Of a stretch of DNA of 7,116 nt, positions 1-6,794 are shown one piece after another. The stretch comes from Alphaproteobacteria bacterium (GTDB taxonomy: Bacteria > Pseudomonadota > Alphaproteobacteria > UBA11222): assembly GCA_003454415.1 (NCBI GenBank), contig DMKG01000099.1, forward strand, positions 1 through 7,116, given 5' to 3'. Position 1 is the first letter of the stretch; each line of letters opens with the position of its first letter. A program made the translations under genes and the position numbers. The notes under the pieces were generated by a model, which made no database searches, was not told the origin of the DNA, and saw only the letters and a list, made by a program, of their open reading frames with translations.

Positions 1-780
1 GCCTATGCTGACGCTGATTCGGACTGGCTGGCGGCGAGACTGGGCGCCGGGCCGCTCGACCCACGAGGCGCGGCGGCCTTGCTGCTGCTGCAGGGAGTGC
101 TGATAGCCGCCGCCGCCCTCACTAGCGCGGGATTACAGACGTCCGGCAAACCCCAAACGGATTCAAACGAACGGAGCGCCCTTCGCGGAATCCTGGAGGG
201 ATTCGAGGCCGCAAGGGACTCCGATGTCATACGCCCGGTCCTCGTGCTGTTGTTTTTGGTAGGGGCTGTATTCACCAGTATCTTTCTGGTGCAGATTCCT
301 CTGATGGTGCGCGAGGTCTATCATGGCGGCTCCAAAACCCTCGCAAATCTCAGCATATGTTTCATGGGAGGCGCTGCGCTGGCGGCGCTGATCCTGCGCC
401 GCACCCCTCCACTGCGCAGACAGGGCAGGGCCATCCTCCTCGCCTGTGGCGTGAACGGGGTGGTCATGGCCGTGGTTTCAACTTCGCCGCCTCTGCCGCT
501 CTTGTTGCTGCTCGCGGTGATCTGGGGAAGTTGCGGAAGCCTCACCATCATGATCAGCCGCACACTGGTGCAGGCGGCCGCGCCGGCGCCGCTGCGAGGC
601 CGTATTCTGTCGATCTACCAGTTGAGTTTCGCTGGCGGCGCCCCCTTTGGCAGTTTCGCCATGGGGCTCATTATCGGCCCGCTGGGCGTGGCGCAGGCGG
701 CGCTCGTTCCTGCGATCGGGATGGCCGTGATCCTTTCAGCGGCTTGTATCTTTTCCGGCCTCTGGCGTCTGCGATATTAG
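1..780 (+). CDS. MFS transporter, C-terminal part (5' end outside window)
   Basis: The frame is open from the first base to the TAG at 778-780, giving 259 residues without a native start. An internal TTG at 79 is not a credible start because the reading continues upstream. The product is an inner-membrane protein. Hydrophobic segments are visible at about residues 26-45, 80-100, 118-135, 145-165 and two or more near the C-terminus, separated by short basic loops. The stretch PLRGRILSIYQ, followed by a Gly-rich helix with GGAPFGSFAMG, is typical of the C-terminal half of drug/siderophore exporters of the MFS_3 (enterobactin exporter-like) group. A long polar loop (about residues 48-75) fits the central cytoplasmic loop between the two six-helix halves. 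The substrate is unknown. The SDR gene follows 98 bases later on the same strand and may be co-transcribed. Family assignment is fairly safe; the subgroup is inference. Confidence 0.85.
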   Translation, partial: AYADADSDWLAARLGAGPLDPRGAAALLLLQGVLIAAAALTSAGLQTSGKPQTDSNERSALRGILEGFEAARDSDVIRPVLVLLFLVGAVFTSIFLVQIPLMVREVYHGGSKTLANLSICFMGGAALAALILRRTPPLRRQGRAILLACGVNGVVMAVVSTSPPLPLLLLLAVIWGSCGSLTIMISRTLVQAAAPAPLRGRILSIYQLSFAGGAPFGSFAMGLIIGPLGVAQAALVPAIGMAVILSAACIFSGLWRLRY

Positions 781-865
781 CTCTGGACAGCTCATCCCCA
801 ATATCGGGCAATTCACCGCTTGTACTCTTGCGCTGGCTGTGCTGGGCTGTCATCCGGAAAGGCGA

Positions 866-876
866 GAGGGAGGAAG
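866..876 (+). promoter_or_regulatory. Ribosome binding site fixing the SDR start
   Basis: AGGGAGG at 867-873 lies 5 bases before the ATG at 879. The same frame is open back to 357, but that upstream part overlaps the transporter gene and reads as a shadow of it, so this purine-rich site and the ATG at 879 define the real start. Confidence 0.75.
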
Positions 877-878
877 AG

Positions 879-1691
879 ATGCGGAGAATTGATCCAAATG
901 GCGTGCTGGCGGGCAAGGTGGCGCTGGTCACGGGGGGGTCGCGCGGCATTGGCGAGGCGATCGCCCTGCGTTACGCCATGGCGGGGGCAAAAGTGGCGAT
1001 TTCCGCCCGCACACAGGAAGAAGGAACCCATCAGTTTCCCGGAAGTCTCGATTCCATCACCTCCCGTATTCAGGCGGCCGGGGGGCAGGCGCTGGGGGTG
1101 AAAAGCGATCTGTCCCTTCCGGAAGAAAGGGTGCGGCTGATCCACACGGTGGAGAATGAACTGGGACCTGTTGACATCTTATGCAACAACGCAGCCGTCA
1201 CCTTTTTCATTCCCATCGAAAAATTTCCCGAGGCGCGGCTGCGGCTGATGTTCGAGGTGCAGGTGCATGCGCCGTTGCATCTGTCGCAACTGGTCATTCC
1301 CGGCATGAAGGCGCGCGGGGGCGGCTGGATCGTCAACCTCTCCTCCCACGCGGCGATCCATCCCAAACTGGGGGCCGGCCTTCCCGGCAGTGTCGTCTAT
1401 GGCATGTGCAAGGCGGCGCTGGAGCGTTTTTCGACGGGCTTGGCCAGCGAGCTGCACCCGGACAAAATCGCCGTCAACGCTATGTCCCCCGGACTGGTGG
1501 CGACGCCGGGGGCCGTGCATCACAAGCTGGTCAACGACGCCAACCGGGAAATGGCGACCCCGGTGGAGCATGTGGCGGAGGCCTGCCTGCGGCTGTCGTG
1601 CAATACTCCGTCCATGATCTCAGGCCGCGTCACCTATGCGGCGGACATCATGAAGGAGTGCAGCCTCACTGCGGCGGAGCTGAGCGACTGA
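879..1691 (+). CDS. Short-chain dehydrogenase/reductase (SDR), 270 aa
   Basis: A cytoplasmic NAD(P)(H)-dependent oxidoreductase of the classical SDR fold; its substrate (alcohol/ketone) cannot be told. The N-terminal Rossmann motif TGGSRGIG is at residues 18-25, the NNAA motif at 103-106, and the active-site Ser, Tyr and Lys at S156, Y174 and K178 (YGMCK). After the second strand (ISAR, 41-44) there is an insert with FPGSL (53-57), also found in a subgroup of SDRs from actinobacteria and sphingomonads and in HSDL2-like enzymes. Two things are odd. The position usually held by the fourth catalytic residue, Asn, is Gln128 (FEVQVHAP), and the Ser-Tyr spacing is 18 residues rather than about 13 as in FabG. 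Length is normal. The gene follows the transporter by 98 bases and ends 9 bases before the convergent NTF2-like gene. Family is certain; the physiological reaction is unknown. Confidence 0.93.
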   Translation: MRRIDPNGVLAGKVALVTGGSRGIGEAIALRYAMAGAKVAISARTQEEGTHQFPGSLDSITSRIQAAGGQALGVKSDLSLPEERVRLIHTVENELGPVDILCNNAAVTFFIPIEKFPEARLRLMFEVQVHAPLHLSQLVIPGMKARGGGWIVNLSSHAAIHPKLGAGLPGSVVYGMCKAALERFSTGLASELHPDKIAVNAMSPGLVATPGAVHHKLVNDANREMATPVEHVAEACLRLSCNTPSMISGRVTYAADIMKECSLTAAELSD

Positions 1692-1700
1692 GAAAAAGGT

Positions 1701-2084
1701 TCACGCCACCGGGATCGTGATGTCGGAAAGCGCGAAGAATTTCCAGCCTGATTCCGTTCTGGTCAGCGCGTAAAAACCGGATACCGTTTCGATGGGTGAT
1801 CCATCCTTCCGCACCCTTGTCGCGCTGCGCAGCACCACATGGGCCTTTTTCCCGGTCACCATGACGGCTTCATAATCGGCGTCGATCGTCGTGTGCATCT
1901 GTTTCGCCGCCATCATTTTGGCGGGATCGAAAGGAAAACTGTCGAACTGGCGCGAGGCTCCATCTCCGATATAGGTGAGCGGATACTGCATCATTTCATC
2001 GAGCGCCGGCTTGTCCCTTGCGAGGAAGGCGGCCAGATAGGCGGCAAAGGCAGTCAGTACTTCGTCTTTCAGTCTTTCGTCCAT
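1701..2084 (-). CDS. NTF2/SnoaL-like small protein, 127 aa
   Basis: A small soluble alpha+beta protein that I place in the NTF2-like superfamily (SnoaL/ketosteroid isomerase/limonene epoxide hydrolase fold) from its size and order. It has an N-terminal amphipathic helix (about 5-23), a second helix (25-33), the PLTYIG segment (35-40), then strands around 69-91 (YEAVMVTG, HVVLRSATRV) and 100-125, ending in a GWKFFALSDI strand. That last pattern (W-K-hydrophobic, then D-I-T) is typical of the family's C-terminal strands. Members may be enzymes, ligand-binding domains or subunits; I see no convincing catalytic set. The ATG at 2084 has an upstream AAGGGAG site 8 bases away. It is transcribed divergently from the luciferase-like oxidoreductase across 158 bases and converges on the SDR, suggesting a functional link. 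The fold call is moderate; the function is unknown. Confidence 0.7.
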   Translation of the reverse strand: MDERLKDEVLTAFAAYLAAFLARDKPALDEMMQYPLTYIGDGASRQFDSFPFDPAKMMAAKQMHTTIDADYEAVMVTGKKAHVVLRSATRVRKDGSPIETVSGFYALTRTESGWKFFALSDITIPVA

Positions 2085-2153
2085 GGCGGGTCTCCCTTAT
2101 CTGCGGGCGGCGTGGCATTCCCGGAGAATCCTGTATATCCTGCGCGCCGGAAA

Positions 2154-2173
2154 GCCGGAAATCCATTTCCGGC
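2154..2173. repeat. Perfect 9-bp inverted repeat, candidate operator
   Basis: GCCGGAAAT (2154-2162) and ATTTCCGGC (2165-2173) are exact reverse complements with a 2-base spacer (CC). The loop is too small for a comfortable RNA hairpin, so a symmetrical binding site for a dimeric regulator is the more natural reading. It sits in the divergent promoter region, nearer the middle. No regulator gene is present in the window. Confidence 0.6.
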
Positions 2174-2207
2174 GGCTATCAGACAGGTGCATATCCGGCA
2201 AAAACGT

Positions 2208-2224
2208 GTATCATTCTATGATAC
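2208..2224. repeat. Perfect 7-bp inverted repeat, candidate operator of the luciferase-like gene
   Basis: GTATCAT (2208-2214) and ATGATAC (2218-2224) are exact reverse complements around a 3-base spacer (TCT). It ends 18 bases before the ATG at 2243 and just before the ribosome binding site, and contains a -10-like TATGAT. A protein bound here would cover the promoter or the start of the transcript. The 17-bp size with an odd-length centre fits a TetR- or MarR-type operator, but that is inference. Confidence 0.6.
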
Positions 2225-2242
2225 TAAATCGGGGAGGTTCCT

Positions 2243-3241
2243 ATGAAGGTGGGGTTATTGCAGTTTTTTTCCTGGACGGGCCGCATTCCGGTCGCCACTG
2301 TCTATGAGCGGGCCATGGACCGGGTGGACCGCATGGAAGACAGTGCGTTTGACTGTATCTGGCTGGCGGAACACCACTTCACCGATTACAGCGTCTGCCC
2401 TTCCGTAACCCTGATGGGCACCCATATCGCCGGGCGGACCAAGCGTCTGCGTATCGGCACAGCGGTCACCCTCAACGCCTATTATCATCCGCTGCGCCTG
2501 GCGGAAGAGCTCAACATGCTCGACATTTTTTCCAAGGGCCGCCTCAACTGGGGCTCGGGCCGCGGATTCGATCCCACCGAGTTCAAGCTGTTCGGCGTGA
2601 CCGCCGACGATGTCTATGACCGCTTCCGCGAAGCGGCCGACATCGTGCAGAAAGCGTGGAAGCATGAGCGCTTCTCCCATCACGGGAAACATTTTCACTA
2701 TGAAAATGCGCGGGTGCTCCCGCCGCCTTTTCAGGACCCGCATCCCCCGGTCTATCTGGCGGCCGATTCTCCCGATTCCATCCGCAAGGCCGGGGCCGAA
2801 GGCTATACCATCATGCTTGGCCCGCACGCCTCCAACGCCGACTGCAAATACAAGCGCAAGCTCTATCAGGAAGTGATGGAGGCCAATGGCCATGTGGTCG
2901 GCAACCGCGATATCCCCATGGTGCGCTATGTCGCGCTGGGGGAAACCCGCGCCGAAGCCGAGGCCGTGGCGCGGGCCAGTTCCGGCTGGACCGTCGGCGC
3001 CTACGCCAATGCGGACAAGACGGCGCATCTGCGGCCCGCCGGCAATGTGCTGATCGACACGAAGGTTGATCCTGTTGAACGCTATCTCAATGACGTGGCG
3101 ATCGTCGGCACCGCACCGGAAGTGATCGAGCGTCTGAAGCAGCTTGAAGAGGAAATCCCCTTGAACTATCTCATGCTAGCCCCCATGAGCCAGGACAGTT
3201 TCCTGCGCTTTATCAGGGACGTCCTGCCTAAGGTCGTTTAG
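2243..3241 (+). CDS. Luciferase-like (LLM class) flavin-dependent oxidoreductase, 332 aa
   Basis: A cytoplasmic TIM-barrel flavoenzyme of the bacterial luciferase family (PF00296 type). Such enzymes use FMN or F420 to oxidise or reduce organic substrates; FMN is likelier in this kind of organism, but neither cofactor nor substrate is shown. The sequence begins with the expected first strand (MKVGLLQFF), then WLAEHHF at 40-46, which matches the EHHF motif of luciferase alpha-type proteins. The long conserved block (about 70-108) includes RIGTAV, HPLRLAEE, LDIFSKGR and GSGRG. A second conserved region lies around 159-175 (LPPPFQDPHPPVYLAA). Length is normal and the C-terminus is complete. The ATG follows a GGGGAGG site at 2231-2237 with 5 bases spacing. 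It is divergent from the NTF2-like gene and probably controlled by the inverted repeats in between. Confidence 0.93.
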   Translation: MKVGLLQFFSWTGRIPVATVYERAMDRVDRMEDSAFDCIWLAEHHFTDYSVCPSVTLMGTHIAGRTKRLRIGTAVTLNAYYHPLRLAEELNMLDIFSKGRLNWGSGRGFDPTEFKLFGVTADDVYDRFREAADIVQKAWKHERFSHHGKHFHYENARVLPPPFQDPHPPVYLAADSPDSIRKAGAEGYTIMLGPHASNADCKYKRKLYQEVMEANGHVVGNRDIPMVRYVALGETRAEAEAVARASSGWTVGAYANADKTAHLRPAGNVLIDTKVDPVERYLNDVAIVGTAPEVIERLKQLEEEIPLNYLMLAPMSQDSFLRFIRDVLPKVV

Positions 3242-3305
3242 GGAGATTGGCAAACGCGGGATCGGTCACATAATTCATATCAACATGGCGAAAGCTGTTA
3301 ACAGT

Positions 3306-3337
3306 GCGGCAGATCACAGGTCTGGCCCGCCTCTTTT
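3306..3337 (+). terminator. Possible rho-independent terminator after the luciferase-like gene
   Basis: GCGG (3306-3309) plus CAGATC (3310-3315) can pair with GGTCTG (3319-3324, one G-T pair) plus CCGC (3327-3330), with an ACA loop and a 2-base GC bulge. CTCTTTT follows at 3331-3337. It lies 65 bases after the stop of the + strand gene and touches the stop codon of the convergent acetate kinase gene. On the - strand the hairpin has no T-run after it, so it would act on + strand transcripts. The bulge and the short T-run make this tentative. Confidence 0.4.
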
Positions 3338-4478
3338 ATCCTGATGTCTTTTCTGGCCGGGAACGGGATGGAAGTAGCAGAGCCGTCTGGCGTGCGATCA
3401 TCCATTCCTCTCGGGTCTGGGTGACCAGGACTTTCATACGGGAGGCCGCCGTCTGCAGCTGCGGCGCCTCGAAACCGGTGAGCTTGATCCGCGCGTTGGC
3501 TTTTGCGTCGAAATGCAGCCCCAGGAATTCAAGGCCCGTGCAGATGCGGCGCCGCATTTCCGCCGAATGCTCACCGATGCCGCCAGTGAAGGCGATGGCG
3601 TCCACGCCGCCCATCGCCGCGGCATAGGCGCCGATATATTTCCTGACGCGGTAAGCGTACACGTCGAGGGCAAGCAGCGCCTGGGCATTGCCCGAAGCCG
3701 CCTGTTTCTCGATGTCGCGCAGGTCGTTGCTGAGGCCCGATAGTCCCTTGAGGCCGCTCTGGTGGTAGAGCGCATCCTCCACTTCCGCGACAGTAAGGCC
3801 AAGAATCCGGTTCAGGTAATTGAAAATACCGGGGTCGACATCGCCACTGCGCGTACCCATCACGAGTCCTTCCAGCGCTGTCATGCCCATGGAGGTGTCG
3901 GCCGACTTCCCCCGATCGATGGCGCAGATGCTGGCTCCATTACCCAGATGACAGCTGATCAGACGCAGTTTTTCCGCCGGTGTTTTCAGTTCCTCCGCCA
4001 CGCGCTCCATGATGTATTGATGCGAGGCGCCATGAAAGCCATAGCGCCGAATGCCCGCTTTCCGCCATTCTTCTGGCAGGGCATAGGTTAGGGCTTGCGC
4101 GGGCATGGTCTGGTGGAACGCCGTGTCGAACACGGCGGCTTGTGGAACTTTCCAGGTCTGCATCGCCATGCGGATGCCCGACAGGATCGGCGGATTATGC
4201 AAAGGCGCGAGTGGAACACAGGCCTCGATGCCGGCGATGACGGCAGCGTCGATCAGGCAGGCGTCCCTGAAGTTTTCGCCGCCATGCGCAACGCGATGGC
4301 CGATGGCGTCGATCTGATGCTCCCCCGCATCTTCCAGCGCCGCCGGAATTTTCGCCAGCGCATCATCGATATGGCGCACGCGCTGCATTTCGGAAGCGAA
4401 ACGCGTCGTGTCCGAATCCATATCGAAAACGCTGAACTTGACTGAAGAACTTCCGGCGTTCAGGACGAGAATCCGCAT
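3336..4478 (-). CDS. ackA: Acetate kinase, 380 aa
   Basis: Converts acetyl phosphate and ADP to acetate and ATP (reversible) in the cytoplasm, completing the Pta-AckA route. All the family landmarks are present: the N-terminal phosphate-binding LNAGSSSVKF (6-15), GHRVAHGG (60-67) with R62, FDTAFH (117-122) with D118, RRYGFHG (144-150) with H149, HLGNG (177-181) with H177, GTRSGDVDP (208-216) with R210, TGGIGEHS (298-305), and the C-terminal TREEWMIA (355-362) with the Glu near 357. By alignment from memory these match the Arg, Asp, His and Glu residues of the well-studied Methanosarcina enzyme. GTRSGDVDP favours acetate over butyrate kinase. The protein is about 15-20 residues shorter than most AckA, mainly between residues 20 and 55, where the N-terminal lobe is trimmed. 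Its ATG overlaps the TAA of pta by one base, so translation is probably coupled. Confidence 0.96.
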   Translation of the reverse strand: MRILVLNAGSSSVKFSVFDMDSDTTRFASEMQRVRHIDDALAKIPAALEDAGEHQIDAIGHRVAHGGENFRDACLIDAAVIAGIEACVPLAPLHNPPILSGIRMAMQTWKVPQAAVFDTAFHQTMPAQALTYALPEEWRKAGIRRYGFHGASHQYIMERVAEELKTPAEKLRLISCHLGNGASICAIDRGKSADTSMGMTALEGLVMGTRSGDVDPGIFNYLNRILGLTVAEVEDALYHQSGLKGLSGLSNDLRDIEKQAASGNAQALLALDVYAYRVRKYIGAYAAAMGGVDAIAFTGGIGEHSAEMRRRICTGLEFLGLHFDAKANARIKLTGFEAPQLQTAASRMKVLVTQTREEWMIARQTALLLPSRSRPEKTSG

Positions 4479-5440
4479 TATGCCCCCTTGGCGAAGGTCA
4501 GCCGGTTATGCCGCCTGGCGTCGGCCATCAGCACCGCCAGGGCGCAGGAGCCGATGCGGGCTTCCACGCTGTCCGCACGGCTGGTGAGGATGATCGGCGA
4601 CCGTGCGCCGAGCACGATGCCCATCGCGGCCGCGTTGCCGAGCAGAATGAACTGTTTGGCCAGCATGTTACCCGCTTCCAGATCAGGGGTGAGGAAAATA
4701 TCCGCATCGCCCGCCACCTGTGACTTTATTCCTTTGATCTTCGCTGCTTTTTTGCTCACCGCGTTATCAAAGGCCAGCGGGCCGTCCACCAGGGCGCCGG
4801 TAAGCTGCCCGCGATCGGCCATTTTGCACAGGCAGGCAGCATCAACCGTGGAGCGCATACCGGGGTTCACCGTTTCCACCGCAGCCAGCACCGCCACCTT
4901 CGGGATGACCGGCGTTTCGGAGATGCCGGTCAGAAGATCAACGGCATTCTGCACGATATCCCGTTTCGTCAGCAGGTCGGGAGCGATGTTGATGGCGGCG
5001 TCGGTAACGATGAATGGCTTGTGATAGTTTTCGTCGGCAATAAGGAAGGCGTGGCTGATTCTGCGTTCCGTACGCAGACCATTCTCATGTCTGACGGCTT
5101 CGGCCATCAGTTCGTCGGTATGCAGGCTGCCCTTCATCAGGGCCTCTACTTCTCCGCTTGCGGCCATTTGCACGGCCTTTGCCGCTGCCGCATGGCTGTG
5201 CGGCGTATCCACAAGCATGTAGGCCGACAGGTCGAGTTTCTTCGCTTTGGCCGCGGCTTCGATTTTCGCGCGGGGACCTACCAGCACCGGTTCGATCAAC
5301 CCTTCGCGCGCCGCGCCAATGAAGCCGAGCAGCGCATCCTGACTGCAGGGATGCACCACTGCCGTTTTGATTTTTGGCTTGGACTTTGCCCGGGCCAGCA
5401 GATGATTTACACTCTGTCTGACGTCGAAATGTGCGCGCAT
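4478..5440 (-). CDS. pta: Phosphate acetyltransferase (short, Ptb-like form), 320 aa
   Basis: Transfers the acetyl group of acetyl-CoA to phosphate, giving acetyl phosphate for the acetate kinase encoded next. It is a complete PTA_PTB domain (PF01515 type) without the long N-terminal extension of enteric Pta and without an attached MaoC hydratase domain. Visible family motifs are LMKGSLHTDELM (101-112), TDAAINIAP (146-154), GPLAFDNA (220-227), the GDADIFLTPDLEAGN block (244-258) and GARSPIILTSRADS (278-291). Because the short form resembles phosphate butyryltransferase, other acyl-CoA substrates are possible, but the adjacent acetate kinase argues for acetyl-CoA. The start at 5440 has a strong AAGGAG site 5 bases upstream. 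The stop codon overlaps the ackA start (TAATG). The exported-protein gene ends 42 bases upstream with no visible terminator between. Confidence 0.92.
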   Translation of the reverse strand: MRAHFDVRQSVNHLLARAKSKPKIKTAVVHPCSQDALLGFIGAAREGLIEPVLVGPRAKIEAAAKAKKLDLSAYMLVDTPHSHAAAAKAVQMAASGEVEALMKGSLHTDELMAEAVRHENGLRTERRISHAFLIADENYHKPFIVTDAAINIAPDLLTKRDIVQNAVDLLTGISETPVIPKVAVLAAVETVNPGMRSTVDAACLCKMADRGQLTGALVDGPLAFDNAVSKKAAKIKGIKSQVAGDADIFLTPDLEAGNMLAKQFILLGNAAAMGIVLGARSPIILTSRADSVEARIGSCALAVLMADARRHNRLTFAKGA

Positions 5441-5482
5441 ATTATCTCCTTCAGACTGGCTTTCCTGATTTATTCCTGCTTC

Positions 5483-6595
5483 TTATGTTTGAGGCGCATC
5501 ACTCTCTTGTTCCGAGCCTGGATAACGCACGCCGTCCTTTTGTACGGAGTTTTGCGAGTTTGCGGCGCGCAGAAAGTTGTCCCGCATCTGGAGCATGGTG
5601 GCGCTGGTGCAACTGTGCTGCTTGAAGAACGCATCCCACATATTGAAATTGAGAGAGGCGTTGAAGACCTTTCCAAGGTCTTCCAACGTCCAGTTCATCA
5701 CATCGCCGCTCCGTTCCTTGATCTTCGATGTTGACTGGAGGATATAGGCACGCGCCGAATCCTCATAAACCTCATAAAACGGAGCGAAACGTGTATCGAT
5801 ATCGATGGGAATGACTGTACTTTCGTAATCATTCTCGACGCGTCCGCTCATATAGCTGCGGGTCGCCGTGATCCGGCTGGAAGGAATGTTAAAGCGCTTG
5901 AAGCTGGGGATTTCCGACTTGCACTGGGCGCTGTAGATTTCTGAGAAACCGTGCATCTGCGCCTTGAAATACGTATTCTCCTTCTGCCCGTCAAATTCGC
6001 CGTTGAATACGCGTCGCACGGGCTCCATGCCGATATCGTGCGAATATTGACGCCAGTAAGAGTCAGACTTGCGGACGATGCCGGATGGGGGAAGCCTTTC
6101 AGAATTGCCATTATTCGACGTGCGCCGGCCATCTTCTGGGCTGGCGATGGTGGCGTCCTGCGCTGAGGTGCGCCCGCTGGGGGTGCGCTCAGACGGGGTA
6201 GATGCCGGAATAGAGGGAGCAGGGGGCCGGGCGTTGGATGAGGATGCCGGTGTGTGTTTCTGTTTTGCTTCGTCCTCGATAACGGCCAGGCGCGCATTGC
6301 ATTTCCTGTAATCTGTTTGCGCTTTCTGATTATCCACTTGCTGCATCAGGGAGAAGGCGTCCCGGCTGATATCCGAGCGCATCTGAAAAGACCGGCCCTG
6401 TTCAAGCCGGATAGTTATTTCCGCCCAGCGCAATGTCGCGGCATGATCCTGGAATTTGTTGGATGAAAGAAAGGCGCAATATCGCGCCTCGAAATTTGGA
6501 TCGGGATTGATTTCCCGCGCTACTTGCATGGGGGGCTGCGCGAACGCCAGGGCGGGTGTGAGCGCAACCACCGCCCAATACAAACTGCCCTTCAT
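5483..6595 (-). CDS. Predicted exported protein of unknown function, 370 aa
   Basis: I do not recognise this protein. Its start has a lysine and hydrophobic run ending AFA-QPP (cleavage after about residue 19), a plausible Sec signal peptide, so it should be periplasmic or secreted; there is no lipobox Cys. The mature part has an N-terminal, probably helical region (about 25-112) with C40 and C99, a low-complexity linker rich in Pro, Ser and Thr (about 113-172), and a C-terminal region (about 175-345) with C225 and C329, rich in aromatic residues (SYWRQY, FAPFYEVYEDS, NMWDAFFKQH). The four cysteines, two in each domain, could form disulfides. The tail after 345 is polar. The ATG at 6595 has an AAGGAG site 5-6 bases upstream. 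It lies upstream of pta-ackA on the same strand and may share their transcript. That it is a real gene is supported by the signal peptide, ribosome site and length. Confidence 0.8.
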   Translation of the reverse strand: MKGSLYWAVVALTPALAFAQPPMQVAREINPDPNFEARYCAFLSSNKFQDHAATLRWAEITIRLEQGRSFQMRSDISRDAFSLMQQVDNQKAQTDYRKCNARLAVIEDEAKQKHTPASSSNARPPAPSIPASTPSERTPSGRTSAQDATIASPEDGRRTSNNGNSERLPPSGIVRKSDSYWRQYSHDIGMEPVRRVFNGEFDGQKENTYFKAQMHGFSEIYSAQCKSEIPSFKRFNIPSSRITATRSYMSGRVENDYESTVIPIDIDTRFAPFYEVYEDSARAYILQSTSKIKERSGDVMNWTLEDLGKVFNASLNFNMWDAFFKQHSCTSATMLQMRDNFLRAANSQNSVQKDGVRYPGSEQESDAPQT

Positions 6596-6794
6596 CTTTT
6601 CTCCTTTGCTGTGGTTATCGCCTAGCCTGAAGACTCCCGGCGCGAGGAGAATTTGGCTTTGGCTTTCATAATGTACTAGCCTTCATCGTGTGGCCATGTC
6701 CGGTCCACAGGCGCCATACAGCCGGAAATACGGGTTTGGCAGTGACGTTTGTTTACGAGAATTGGGCAGAGTGGATGAAGCACCGATGAAATCC

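Larger units (their letters stand above)
2085..2242. promoter_or_regulatory. Divergent promoter region between the NTF2-like and luciferase-like genes
   Basis: This 158-base gap must carry the start signals for both divergent genes. Two perfect inverted repeats lie in it (listed separately), centred about 52 bases apart. On the + strand TATGAT at 2217-2222 resembles a -10 box and lies inside the second repeat, but no good -35 box is visible. On the - strand TATACA (2137-2132) could be a -10 box, which would put the first repeat near its -35 position. These promoter assignments are weak; the repeats themselves are exact. Confidence 0.5.

Noticed and set aside
832..850. Imperfect tandem repeat GCTGGCTGT / GCTGGGCTGT before the SDR
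   Set aside because: Only two short inexact copies; no sign of a functional site.
357..878. Upstream extension of the SDR reading frame to 357
   Set aside because: It overlaps the transporter in another frame, reads as low-complexity Arg/Ala/Gly-rich shadow sequence, and the ATG at 879 has a good ribosome site and begins the expected SDR N-terminus.
2255..3028. 257-codon open frame on the - strand
   Set aside because: It is antisense to the luciferase-like gene, which has full family motifs; no ribosome site or recognisable domain on the - strand.
3295..3304. 10-bp palindrome CTGTTAACAG between the convergent genes
   Set aside because: Short, single and between gene ends where an operator is not expected; likely chance.
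4488..5024. 178-codon open frame on the + strand
   Set aside because: Antisense to pta; the pta product has clear family motifs, so this is a shadow.
5021..5734. 237-codon open frame on the + strand
   Set aside because: It runs antisense across pta and the exported-protein gene and shows His/Arg/Gly-rich shadow composition.
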